From the NCBI GenBank assembly GCA_900320565.1, contig ONSR01000011.1, forward strand, positions 1 to 64,000: a stretch of DNA of 64,000 nt, in the 5' to 3' direction. The first letter of the stretch is position 1, and each line of letters opens with the position of its first letter. The notes under the pieces are model-generated. The model was not told the DNA's origin. It made no database searches and saw nothing but the letters and a program-made list of their open reading frames with translations. The stretch comes from an uncultured Prevotellaceae bacterium (GTDB taxonomy: Bacteria; Bacteroidota; Bacteroidia; Bacteroidales; Bacteroidaceae). Below, piece after piece: positions 32,567-41,093 of the stretch. Both the position numbers and the translations under genes were made by a program.

Positions 32567-34828
32567 GTGAATCTGCTAAAACGACTCATAAAACCAGTTC
32601 TTCTGTTGCATTTCCTCATGCTTTTGAGCGGATGCCACACGTCTCGTTTCATTCCTGAAGACGGCTATCTGCTTACAGGAACAAGCATCAGCAGCGAAGG
32701 CAAGCAAGTGGGAACGGAAGAACTGCAGGCCTATATGCCTCAAAGGCCCAACAGCAAGTGGTTCTCCATCTTTAATGTTCCACTTGGCATATACAGCCTT
32801 TCGGGCAGAGACAGCACGAAACGCTTCAATCGCTTTCTGCGTCATTTGGGCGAAGCACCTGTCATATACGACCGCGAACGCACCATTCAGGCCTGCAACA
32901 ACATGCAGCATGCAGTCCGCAACCAAGGCTATCTCAATGCAGAAGTGCTTTTACTGGAGAAAGCGAAGAAGGACAAGATGAAGATATTCTATCGCATTGT
33001 CCCTCATGAACGCTACCATATTCGCGACTTCTCCTTTGATGTTCAAGACGATTCGCTGCATCACATTCTCGACAGCCTTAACTATCAACCAGTGATAGGG
33101 CGGAATGCGGAGCAGAGACAGCCTTATAGCATCAATGAATTGGATGCCGAAAGAAGTAGGCTCTACGGCTTGCTCGTGGAGAATGGCTACTATAATTTCA
33201 ACAAAGACTACGTCCACTTCCGCGTGGACACCACGCTTGGACAACATCTGGCCGATGTCGAAATGATTGTGAAGACAGCCTCGGGAAATGCCGATTCAAC
33301 GGACCTTTCGCATCATCGCTATCATATCGGGAACATTACTTACGACTTCCAGGACGAAAAGCCTTTCCTGCGTCCAAAGGTTCTTAGGAATGCTACGGCC
33401 ATAAGCACTGGTGGACTCTATCGGGAAAAAGATATGCACGAGACGTATGCGCGTATGACTCGACTAAGCGCAGTACTTGCTTCCAACGTTCGCATCGAGG
33501 AGAGAAAGGACGGTAGCGACACCCTTGATGTCAGCATCTCGTTGTCTCCCAACAAACGAAACTCATTTAGCGCTGAACTTGAAGGCACCAACTCGGCTGG
33601 AGACCTTGGTGCTGCAGCCAGCCTTACTTACCAGAACAGGAATCTCTTCAAGGGCTCGGAGCTGTTTAATATTAAACTTCGAGGCGCTTTCGAAGCGATA
33701 AAAGGACTGAGTGGCTATGCCGACCAGAACTTCATCGAGTATAGTGTCGAGGCGGGTCTTATGTTTCCCGACTTCAAGTTCCCTTTTCTGCGCCCCTCTT
33801 TCCGACGTAATGCCCAAGCAACAACCGAGATAAACCTGGCTTTTGATTCGCAAGACCGACCCGAGTTCCATCGTCGAGTCCTTACGGGAGCGCTGCGATA
33901 TCGTTGGACACGCATGAACAGACAGTATCAGCATCGCTTTGATCTGTTGAATCTCGACTACGTCTTCATGCCTTGGATAAGTGACACCTTCCGCGAAAAG
34001 TACTTGAGCGACCCGCAGAATCGCAATGCTATCTTGAAGTATAACTACGAGAACCTCTTCATCATGAACTGGAGCTATCACTTCTCCTACACTTCAAGAC
34101 CGCTCGGAGCATCAGCCTCAAACTACGGAACGAATGCCTACACCATTCGACTCGCCCTTGAGACTGCTGGCAATCTGCTCTATGGAATAACTAGCGCGAC
34201 TAAGACTCCGCAGAATGATGAAGGGAAATATACACTCTTCAACATCGCTTATGCGCAATATGCGAAGTTCGATTTCGCTTTCTGCAAAAGTTTCCTCATC
34301 AACAAGAACAATTCCTTGGCACTTCATGCGGCACTTGGAATCGCCTTTCCTTACGGCAATTCTTATATCCTTCCCTATGAAAAGCGATACTTCAGCGGCG
34401 GTGCCAACAGCGTTCGTGGCTGGAGTGTTCGTGAGCTTGGACCAGGCAGTTTCCAAGGAACGGACGGCAAAATCGACTTCATCAACCAGACAGGTGACAT
34501 CAAACTCGACTTGAATGCAGAGTACAGGACACACCTCTTCTGGAAGATCGACGGCGCAGCCTTCATTGATGCAGGTAATATCTGGACCATCAGGGACTAT
34601 AAAGACCAGCCTGGAGGCCAGTTCCGCTTCGATGAATTCTGGAAACAAATTGCCGTTTCATATGGTCTCGGCTTGCGACTTAACTTTAATTTCTTCATCC
34701 TTCGATTCGATGCAGGCATGAAAGCGGTTAACCCTGCTTATACGGACAGCCGCCAACATTTCCCCATAGTTTATCCCAAGTTCAAACGTGACTTTACCTT
34801 CCATTTCGCTGTCGGAATGCCATTCTAA
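32567..34828 (+). CDS. tamL: TamL-like Omp85 outer-membrane lipoprotein
   Basis: BamA/TamA superfamily protein that should help insert or move proteins or lipids at the outer membrane. It begins VNLLKRLIKPVLLLHFLMLLSGC, a lipoprotein signal with lipobox LLSGC, a feature that distinguishes TamL of Bacteroidota from TamA. POTRA-like segments occupy about residues 30-330 (YRIVPHERYHIRDFSFDV, YHIGNITYDF), then a barrel with GGANSVRGWSVRELGPGS, the conserved loop 6 motif, and a final strand ending FAVGMPF. The GTG start was chosen because the only downstream Met would remove most of the signal peptide. No tamB is visible in the window. Confidence 0.82.
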   Translation: MNLLKRLIKPVLLLHFLMLLSGCHTSRFIPEDGYLLTGTSISSEGKQVGTEELQAYMPQRPNSKWFSIFNVPLGIYSLSGRDSTKRFNRFLRHLGEAPVIYDRERTIQACNNMQHAVRNQGYLNAEVLLLEKAKKDKMKIFYRIVPHERYHIRDFSFDVQDDSLHHILDSLNYQPVIGRNAEQRQPYSINELDAERSRLYGLLVENGYYNFNKDYVHFRVDTTLGQHLADVEMIVKTASGNADSTDLSHHRYHIGNITYDFQDEKPFLRPKVLRNATAISTGGLYREKDMHETYARMTRLSAVLASNVRIEERKDGSDTLDVSISLSPNKRNSFSAELEGTNSAGDLGAAASLTYQNRNLFKGSELFNIKLRGAFEAIKGLSGYADQNFIEYSVEAGLMFPDFKFPFLRPSFRRNAQATTEINLAFDSQDRPEFHRRVLTGALRYRWTRMNRQYQHRFDLLNLDYVFMPWISDTFREKYLSDPQNRNAILKYNYENLFIMNWSYHFSYTSRPLGASASNYGTNAYTIRLALETAGNLLYGITSATKTPQNDEGKYTLFNIAYAQYAKFDFAFCKSFLINKNNSLALHAALGIAFPYGNSYILPYEKRYFSGGANSVRGWSVRELGPGSFQGTDGKIDFINQTGDIKLDLNAEYRTHLFWKIDGAAFIDAGNIWTIRDYKDQPGGQFRFDEFWKQIAVSYGLGLRLNFNFFILRFDAGMKAVNPAYTDSRQHFPIVYPKFKRDFTFHFAVGMPF

Positions 34829-34831
34829 CCC

Positions 34832-35704
34832 ATGAAACTCTCTATTCTCATACCAACATACAATTACGATTGCAGCCATCTTGTGCTACAATTGCTGGAG
34901 CAATTGCCTGAGGATGCTGAAATAATTGTAGGTGACGACTGTTCTGCCGAAGCAATTCAGTTGCCGACTACAGATGAAAGAGTGCATATCTACAGGCCCG
35001 AACACAATCTTGGGCGAGCTTCGATACGCAATCGACTTGCCGAAGAAGCAAAAGGAGAGTGGCTTCTCTTCATAGATGCTGATGCGGAAGTGAAGAGTCA
35101 GAACTTCATTGCCGACTATTTGACTGCCTCAAATGAGTCACAAGTCGTGTGTGGAGGAACTGGAAACTTGCCCGAATGTCCTCGACCGGAAGCCCGTCTT
35201 CGTTATGATTACGAGGTTGCTGCAGAGAAGCGGCTCACCCTATCATACAGGCGTCAGCATCCCTATGCACAATTCACCACGTTCAATTTCCTCATTCAAA
35301 GAATTCTTTTTCTATCAATACGCTTTGATGAAAGTCTGAAACAATACGGACATGAGGATACACAATTCGGCTTGGAGTTGAAGAAGCGCAACATAAACGT
35401 ACTTCATATCGAGAATAAACTGACACATCTCGGTCTTGAGAATGCAGAAGACTATCTTCAAAAGACGGAGACAGCCCTTCGAACCCTTGCAACAATGAGT
35501 TCCGCGCAGAAGCAGAATGTACGTGTTTCCAAGATGGCAATGCGTCTGAATCGTTTGCATCTGTTTGATTTGACGTGCTTTTTCTTTAGGATAACCAGGT
35601 CATCTATCCGCAAGAATCTGCTTGGGAAACACCCAAATCAATTGCTTTTCGCCTTGTATAAGTTGGGCTTCTATTCGTGTCAAGTTCAAACGACCCGTGG
35701 ATAG
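34832..35704 (+). CDS. Family 2 glycosyltransferase
   Basis: GT-A fold transferase beginning MKLSILIPTYNYDC, with the donor-binding VGDDC, ASIRNRLAEEAKGEWLLFIDADA (the DxD motif) and EDTQFGLELKKRNI. Acceptor and sugar are unknown, and no polysaccharide cluster adjoins. It starts three bases after the TamL-like gene, so the two are co-transcribed, which hints at an envelope glycan. The final codons (TTRG) and stop lie within the first unit of the 22-bp array D. Confidence 0.85.
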   Translation: MKLSILIPTYNYDCSHLVLQLLEQLPEDAEIIVGDDCSAEAIQLPTTDERVHIYRPEHNLGRASIRNRLAEEAKGEWLLFIDADAEVKSQNFIADYLTASNESQVVCGGTGNLPECPRPEARLRYDYEVAAEKRLTLSYRRQHPYAQFTTFNFLIQRILFLSIRFDESLKQYGHEDTQFGLELKKRNINVLHIENKLTHLGLENAEDYLQKTETALRTLATMSSAQKQNVRVSKMAMRLNRLHLFDLTCFFFRITRSSIRKNLLGKHPNQLLFALYKLGFYSCQVQTTRG

Positions 35705-35796
35705 TTTGCAAAGTTAACGTGGATAGTTCGCAAACTTAACGTGTTAAGTTTCGCAATTTAACGTGTTAAGTTTATCAAGTTAACGTGTTAAGTTTT
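35686..35796 (+). repeat. 22-bp-period intergenic array D (5 units)
   Basis: CGTG cores start at 35696, 35718, 35740, 35762 and 35784, all 22 bp apart. Units 3-5 share TTAACGTGTTAAGTTT; the joining text is the TTTGCAAA-type dyad. The first unit overlaps the end of the glycosyltransferase gene, with the stop codon TAG inside it. Confidence 0.9.
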
Positions 35797-35871
35797 CAGG
35801 CATCACTCGTGATGTTTTGTGGGTTGAAACTTTTTCTTAAATAATTAGGTTCGTTTCTCGATTTAATTTCG

Positions 35872-35879
35872 TATCTTTG
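35872..35879 (+). promoter_or_regulatory. -7 element of rarA with very short leader
   Basis: TATCTTTG ends eight bases before the ATG at 35888, leaving a leader of only a few bases. Confidence 0.7.
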
Positions 35880-35887
35880 CAAACGTT

Positions 35888-37177
35888 ATGCAACCTTTAG
35901 CAGAAAGAATGCGTCCGTTGACGCTCGACAATTACATCGGGCAACAACACCTGGTTGGACCTGGTGCTGTGCTTCGGAAAATGTTGGAGAGCGGCCATGT
36001 CAACAGCTTTATCCTTTGGGGGCCTCCTGGAGTTGGAAAGACTACGCTTGCAAGTATTATCGCTCGCAAGTTGGAAGTACCCTTCTTTACATTGAGCGCT
36101 GTGACGAGTGGCGTTAAGGACGTGCGCGATGTTATCGAGAAGGCTCGCTCGACGAGGTTCTTTAACCAGAACAATCCGATACTTTTCATCGACGAGATTC
36201 ACCGTTTTTCCAAGTCGCAACAAGACTCCTTGCTGGGGGCTGTGGAACAGGGAATCGTCACGCTCATCGGCGCTACAACGGAGAATCCCTCTTTCGAAGT
36301 GATTCGTCCGCTGCTTTCACGTTGCCAGGTTTACACGTTAAAGCCACTTGAAGAGAACGATTTAATTCAACTCGCTCACTATGCAGTCGAGCATGATGTC
36401 GAGTTGAGTAAGCGTGTATTCCGTTTCACTGAAACAAGCGCGCTGATTCGTTTCAGTGGAGGTGATGCGCGAAAGTTGCTAAACATACTGGAGCTTGTCT
36501 ATGAGTCAGCACCCGAAGAAGGCGATGTTGAAATAACGGATGAAGCCGTTACAAATTGCTTGCAACAGAATCCGCTGGCCTACGACAAGGATGGCGAAAT
36601 GCATTACGACATCATATCTGCTTTCATCAAGAGCATTCGAGGCAGCGATCCGGATGCGGCTATCTATTGGTTAGCACGCATGATTGAGGGTGGGGAAGAC
36701 CCTGCATTCATAGCAAGAAGGCTGGTTATCAGTGCAAGTGAAGACATTGGACTCGCCAATCCGAATGCCCTTCTGTTGGCTAATGCCGCTTTCGACGCTG
36801 TGATGAAACTCGGTTGGCCTGAAGGTCGCATTCCTTTGGCTGAGGCAACCGTCTATCTTGCCTCAAGTCCGAAGAGCAATTCCGCTTACATGGCCATCAA
36901 CGACGCACTCCAAAAGGTACAGGAAACCGGCAATCAACCTGTCCCTCTACACCTCAGGAATGCTCCCACATCATTGATGAAAGACCTCGGATACAGCAAA
37001 GGTTACAAGTATGCCCACGACTATGAAGGCAATTTCGTTCTTCAGCAGTTCTTGCCTGACGAGTTGAAAGGACAACGTTTCTGGCAACCTCAGAACAATC
37101 CGGCAGAGGATAAACTTCGAGCACAAATGGAAAAGTGCTGGGGTAAAGACAAATACGAAGACAAGAAAGGCAAATGA
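35888..37177 (+). CDS. rarA: Replication-associated recombination protein A
   Basis: AAA+ ATPase of the RarA/MgsA/WRNIP1 family that acts at stalled replication forks. Motifs: MRPLTLDNYIGQQHL, Walker A WGPPGVGKTT, Walker B FIDEIHRFSKSQQD, sensor ATTENPSFEV and LSRCQVYTL, arginine-finger/sensor-2 FSGGDARKLLN, and the tetramerisation domain with DPDAAIYWLARM and SEDIGLANPNAL. The 429 residues are usual. The next small gene overlaps its stop by four bases. Confidence 0.95.
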   Translation: MQPLAERMRPLTLDNYIGQQHLVGPGAVLRKMLESGHVNSFILWGPPGVGKTTLASIIARKLEVPFFTLSAVTSGVKDVRDVIEKARSTRFFNQNNPILFIDEIHRFSKSQQDSLLGAVEQGIVTLIGATTENPSFEVIRPLLSRCQVYTLKPLEENDLIQLAHYAVEHDVELSKRVFRFTETSALIRFSGGDARKLLNILELVYESAPEEGDVEITDEAVTNCLQQNPLAYDKDGEMHYDIISAFIKSIRGSDPDAAIYWLARMIEGGEDPAFIARRLVISASEDIGLANPNALLLANAAFDAVMKLGWPEGRIPLAEATVYLASSPKSNSAYMAINDALQKVQETGNQPVPLHLRNAPTSLMKDLGYSKGYKYAHDYEGNFVLQQFLPDELKGQRFWQPQNNPAEDKLRAQMEKCWGKDKYEDKKGK

Positions 37178-37374
37178 GCGACGGAAATTTCAACAGAGCC
37201 TTGCTTCCCTCGACACCTTACAGAAGCGGAGTTAAAATGGGATATCAGCAAGCTAAATCAAAAGCAATCAAAGCTTTGCAACACGCTTTGGATCAAGTTG
37301 AGCCGTCGTTGTCGGAGGAACAAAAGGCTGCAATCCACAAAAGTTTTGAGGAAGAACTAAGGTTTCTTCCTTAG
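37174..37374 (+). CDS. Small conserved-looking protein downstream of rarA
   Basis: The 66-residue protein (MSDGNFNRALLPSTPY start) is mostly helical and charged, with no membrane segment. The ATGA overlap with rarA supports translation. I recall similar small proteins in Bacteroidales but no function. It ends LRFLP, and its last 18 bases overlap the end of the convergent lipid-kinase gene. Confidence 0.65.
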   Translation: MSDGNFNRALLPSTPYRSGVKMGYQQAKSKAIKALQHALDQVEPSLSEEQKAAIHKSFEEELRFLP

Positions 37375-38412
37375 TTTTCGCAGGAGCTCCTTGTTAATGG
37401 CATTGATACGACGGCTGCCTTCCATGAAGTCGGCTTTGAGTTCGGAGCCAAACGACGTGATTTCTTCGTTCACACCATGATAGAAGTCCGAGAATGTGCG
37501 GAGTAGGGGAGGCATATATGGCTGCTCTTTCGTATTGACAACCATGCGGATACCATGAGGGATAAGCCTTACATCCAACTCTTCACCTGCGTCTTTTGGG
37601 TCGCCGTCGAAGTGGATAACGCCTGGCGCAGAACGTTTGATGTGCAGATGTTGGCAACGGAATGAATGGATGCGACTATTCGTGTTGATTGTCTTATTGA
37701 AGAGTTGAATGGCAATTTGTGGAGCCTCCAGGACGGTGAAAGGTTCCATCAGCGTCACATCCATCAGTCCATCGCTCATACTTGCATGGGGGGCGATATA
37801 GACATTGTTGCCGTACTGACTGGCATTGGCACATGCAATTAGGAAAGCCTTATAGGTTTGTCGCTCGCCATCAATCGTTATCTCATATGTGTCGGGCTTG
37901 TATTTCAGCCCTTCCTTCAGGGTGTTTTCGATGTAAGTAAGCAGTCCGCGACGGTTGCTCTTGGCGAATCTGTCGCTGATAAACGCGTCAAATCCGACAC
38001 CACAAGTGCAGAAGAAAGGCACTTCGTCTATCATTCCGTAGTCAAGACTCTCGATGTGACAGTCAGAAAGAACCTCCAAAGCGCCATCAGGATTCATGGG
38101 AATATAGAGGTGACGTGCGAGTCCATTGCCGCTTCCGCATGGAATGATGCCCAAAGCAGTGTTTGTGTGGACAAGACTACGTGCAACTTCATTGACAGTT
38201 CCATCGCCCCCTACAGCCACAACAACGTCCATACCTTCCTCGATTGCCTCGCCGACGAACTGCGCAGCGTGTCCCTTGTGCTCTGTGTAGCGTATGGTCC
38301 ATCGGAAGCGCGAACTGTCGAGATACTTCGGAATAAGGTCGATGATGTGTCGCTTATCTGAAGTACCCGATATGGGGTTCACGATGAATGTAATCTTTAT
38401 CTGCTTGTCCAT
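37357..38412 (-). CDS. Diacylglycerol/sphingoid-type lipid kinase (DAGK catalytic fold)
   Basis: ATP-dependent lipid kinase. FIVNPISGTSDKR and VAVGGDGTVNEVARSL (the nucleotide GGDGT motif, about 63) plus GIIPCGSGNGLARHL mark the DAGK_cat/YegS fold. Later segments (GVGFDAFISDRF, DGLMDVTLMEPF, IHFDGDP) match the second domain. The start MDKQIKITFIVNPISG was taken over a longer reading because the -7 element (38423-38430) sits just upstream. It is divergent from serine palmitoyltransferase, 166 bp away, so a sphingoid base or ceramide could be the substrate rather than diacylglycerol. That is inference. Confidence 0.85.
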   Translation of the reverse strand: MDKQIKITFIVNPISGTSDKRHIIDLIPKYLDSSRFRWTIRYTEHKGHAAQFVGEAIEEGMDVVVAVGGDGTVNEVARSLVHTNTALGIIPCGSGNGLARHLYIPMNPDGALEVLSDCHIESLDYGMIDEVPFFCTCGVGFDAFISDRFAKSNRRGLLTYIENTLKEGLKYKPDTYEITIDGERQTYKAFLIACANASQYGNNVYIAPHASMSDGLMDVTLMEPFTVLEAPQIAIQLFNKTINTNSRIHSFRCQHLHIKRSAPGVIHFDGDPKDAGEELDVRLIPHGIRMVVNTKEQPYMPPLLRTFSDFYHGVNEEITSFGSELKADFMEGSRRINAINKELLRKLRKKP

Positions 38413-38422
38413 AATTCGTGCA

Positions 38423-38430
38423 CAAAGATA
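38423..38430 (-). promoter_or_regulatory. -7 element of the lipid kinase gene
   Basis: TATCTTTG on the minus strand, ten bases before the ATG at 38412. Confidence 0.68.
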
Positions 38431-38525
38431 ATGATTTTTGTTTAATTCGCGTACATTATTTATATAAATAGACACACTATGCATTTTTTTTCGGCTAAGT
38501 ACGTCGATATTTCAAGAAAAAGGAG

Positions 38526-38533
38526 TATCTTTG
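38526..38533 (+). promoter_or_regulatory. -7 element of serine palmitoyltransferase
   Basis: TATCTTTG lies 45 nt before the ATG at 38579; it faces the lipid-kinase promoter about 100 bp away. Confidence 0.7.
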
Positions 38534-38578
38534 CACAAAATTATGGCTCTCTTGATAGAGCATTATATATAAGAAAAT

Positions 38579-39763
38579 ATGGGATTATTACAAGACAGAT
38601 GTGCCAAATACACACTCCCACAAGAGTTTATGGCGCAGGGAATTTACCCTTACTTCCGTGAGATTGAAGGCAAGCAGGGCACAGAGGTTATCATGGAAGG
38701 CCGTCGTGTGCTGATGTTTGGCTCAAATGCATATACTGGTCTTACTGGAGACCAGCGTGTTATCGATGCCGGTTGCGCGGCAATGCAAAAATATGGCAGC
38801 GGTTGTGCTGGCAGTCGATTCCTTAACGGAACCCTCGACATACATGTTCAGCTCGAAAAAGAACTGGCTGAATTTGTCGGAAAAGACGAGGCTTTGTGCT
38901 TTGCAACTGGCTTCACAGTTAATAGCGGCGTCATAAGTCAAATAGTTGACCGCAATGATTATGTCATTTGTGATGACCGTGACCACGCAAGTATCGTGGA
39001 TGGTCGCCGTCTTAGCTTTGCCACGCAACTCAAGTACAAACACAACGACATGGAGGATCTCGAGAAGCAACTCCAGAAGTGTGAGCCTGATCGCGTGAAG
39101 CTCATTGTTGTAGATGGTGTCTTCAGCATGGAAGGCGACCTCTGCAAACTACCTGAAATCGTTAAGTTAAAGAAGAAATACAATGCTGCCATCATGGTTG
39201 ACGAGGCACATGGAATCGGCGTTTTCGGCAAACAGGGTAGGGGCGTCTGCAATCATTTCGGCTTGACAGACGAAGTGGATCTCATCATGGGAACCTTCTC
39301 GAAGAGTCTTGCCTCAATTGGTGGCTTTATTGCTGCTGACAGTAGTATCATCAACTGGCTTCGTCACACAGTTCGTACCTACATCTTCAGCGCAAGTTGT
39401 ACACCAGCAGCTACAGCTGCAGCTCGTGAAGCTCTGCACATCATTCAGAATGAACCAGAGCGTTTGGAGGCACTTTGGAGTGTTACGAACTATGCTTTGA
39501 AGCGTTTCCGCGAGGAAGGTTTCGAGATTGGCGATACAGAAAGTCCAATCATTCCGCTTTATGTTCGCGACACAGACAAGACATTTATGGCAGTTGCGAA
39601 GGCCTTTAATGAAGGCGTCTTCATTAACCCAGTTATTCCTCCAGCTTGTGCTCCGCAGGATACACTTGTCCGTTATGCGCTTATGGCAAACCACACACGC
39701 GAGCAAGTTGATGAATCTGTCGTGAAACTCAAAAAGGTTTTCAAGGAATTGGGAATCCTCTAA
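38579..39763 (+). CDS. spt: Serine palmitoyltransferase
   Basis: PLP-dependent alpha-oxoamine synthase that joins serine and a long-chain acyl-CoA, the first step of Bacteroidota sphingolipid synthesis. The sequence closely resembles what I know of the Bacteroides enzyme: MGLLQDRCAKYTLPQEFMAQG at the start, GSNAYTGLTGD, GSGCAGSRFLNGT, DDRDHASIVDGRR, VDEAHGIGVFGKQGRG and the PLP lysine in GTFSKSLASIGGF. At 394 residues it is complete. A related amino-oxononanoate synthase (BioF) is the alternative, but the N-terminus and the FREIEGKQGTEV region favour sphingolipid synthesis. A terminator follows. Confidence 0.92.
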   Translation: MGLLQDRCAKYTLPQEFMAQGIYPYFREIEGKQGTEVIMEGRRVLMFGSNAYTGLTGDQRVIDAGCAAMQKYGSGCAGSRFLNGTLDIHVQLEKELAEFVGKDEALCFATGFTVNSGVISQIVDRNDYVICDDRDHASIVDGRRLSFATQLKYKHNDMEDLEKQLQKCEPDRVKLIVVDGVFSMEGDLCKLPEIVKLKKKYNAAIMVDEAHGIGVFGKQGRGVCNHFGLTDEVDLIMGTFSKSLASIGGFIAADSSIINWLRHTVRTYIFSASCTPAATAAAREALHIIQNEPERLEALWSVTNYALKRFREEGFEIGDTESPIIPLYVRDTDKTFMAVAKAFNEGVFINPVIPPACAPQDTLVRYALMANHTREQVDESVVKLKKVFKELGIL

Positions 39764-39787
39764 ACGAACGAAATCTGTTTCCATAAA

Positions 39788-39827
39788 AAGGCAATGCTTC
39801 CAATACGGAACGCATTGCCTTCTTTTT
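39788..39827 (+). terminator. Terminator of spt
   Basis: AAGGCAATGC and GCATTGCCTT form a perfect ten-pair stem followed by CTTTTTT. Array E and the next promoter fill the rest of the 39764-40130 gap. Confidence 0.9.
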
Positions 39828-39863
39828 TATCAAGAGTCATCCCTTAACAACTCCAGTTAAGTC

Positions 39864-39952
39864 TTCAAACTCGACGTGCCATGTTTACAAAGTTAACGTG
39901 CCATCTTTGCAAAGATGGCGTGCCAAGTTTACGAAGTTAACGTGTGATGTTT
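39864..39952 (+). repeat. 22-bp-period intergenic array E (4 units)
   Basis: CGTG cores start at 39875, 39897, 39919 and 39941, 22 bp apart. Between the second and third cores lies a perfect 20-bp palindrome, GCCATCTTTGCAAAGATGGC, centred on the TTTGCAAA dyad. Confidence 0.88.
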
Positions 39953-40077
39953 TAGAAGCATCCACGAGTCATAGTAAAAGACTACTTGTTATTTCGAATG
40001 ATAATTGGCGTTATGTTTAGTAAGAAATCGTGGATTATATGATAGATTGGATGTCGGGGCAGTTTTTGATGAAATGT

Positions 40078-40108
40078 TTTGTTTATTCATCAAAAACAAT
40101 TATCTTTG
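40078..40108 (+). promoter_or_regulatory. Promoter of the Gfo/Idh-sulfatase pair
   Basis: TTTG 40078-40081, a 19-bp spacer and TATCTTTG 40101-40108. The leader to the ATG at 40131 is about 20 nt. Confidence 0.8.
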
Positions 40109-40130
40109 CAGAAAAGTTCGAGGAATAAAC

Positions 40131-41093
40131 ATGAAAATCTCTATAGCCGGAACTGGTAAGATTGCTGAAGAAGTGATGCGAATGCTTCATGAAGAGTTCG
40201 CAGGAAAGATTGAAGTGACGGGAATCTTTGCTCGCGAGCATAGCGTCGAACATGCAATCGACCTCTGTCAGGCTTATGCTCCGACAGGTTATGTTTATAC
40301 CGATTACCAACGAATGCTTCAGGAAGCAGAAGCAGACTTCGTTTACATAGCCAATGCGAATCATGTTCATCACGAATATGCCATGCAGGCCATGATGGCT
40401 GGAAAGAATGTTATTGTAGCCGTCAATCGAGTTCAAACAGAAGAACTCATCGATACGGCTATCCAACGATGTGTTTATTGCTTGCCAGCCTTTTCGCTGC
40501 TCTATATGCCGCTCTTCCGTCAACTACAAGAAGTTTTGCCAAAGATTGGTAAAGTGAGGATGATTCATTGTAACTTTGCACAAAGAAGCAGTCGTTACGA
40601 TCGTTATCTGAAAGGTGAACTGACTCCAGTTTTCGACCCAAATATGGCTGGAGGAACGCTTGCAGATCTGAACATTTACAACCTTTGCTTCGCGATAGCC
40701 TTGTTCGGACCTCCAAGAACAGTTCGCTATGATTGCAATAGAGGCTTTAACGGCATTGATACGAGCGGTACCCTACTCTGTCACTACCCTACTTCGTTGG
40801 CAGTTTTAAGTGCCTCGAAAGACTCGAATGGCCTTTCGTATGGGTGCATTCAGGGTGAAGACGGATATATTGAGGTACATGGATCGGTCAGTATCCTCGA
40901 GTCGTTTACGCTGCATCTCAATGGAAAAGAACCTGTAACCTACAAGTGTGAAGGCAATCGTCATCGCTTAAGTTACGAGTTTAGCGAGTTCCTTGCACTC
41001 ATCGAGAACAAGCAAGATTGCCATATAATTATACCTTATGTAACGCGAATCATGCAAGAAATTGCAATCGCACAAGAAAGAATGATACAATGA
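40131..41093 (+). CDS. Gfo/Idh/MocA family oxidoreductase
   Basis: NAD(P)-dependent sugar or polyol oxidoreductase of 320 residues. The Rossmann start MKISIAGTGKIAEEVMRML, ADFVYIANANHVHHEYAMQA and the C-terminal alpha/beta substrate domain fit the family. The usual EKP catalytic motif is replaced by VAVNRVQT, so catalytic competence or chemistry may differ. The start follows the -7 promoter element; a longer frame would begin upstream of it. The stop overlaps the sulfatase start by four bases. Confidence 0.8.
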   Translation: MKISIAGTGKIAEEVMRMLHEEFAGKIEVTGIFAREHSVEHAIDLCQAYAPTGYVYTDYQRMLQEAEADFVYIANANHVHHEYAMQAMMAGKNVIVAVNRVQTEELIDTAIQRCVYCLPAFSLLYMPLFRQLQEVLPKIGKVRMIHCNFAQRSSRYDRYLKGELTPVFDPNMAGGTLADLNIYNLCFAIALFGPPRTVRYDCNRGFNGIDTSGTLLCHYPTSLAVLSASKDSNGLSYGCIQGEDGYIEVHGSVSILESFTLHLNGKEPVTYKCEGNRHRLSYEFSEFLALIENKQDCHIIIPYVTRIMQEIAIAQERMIQ

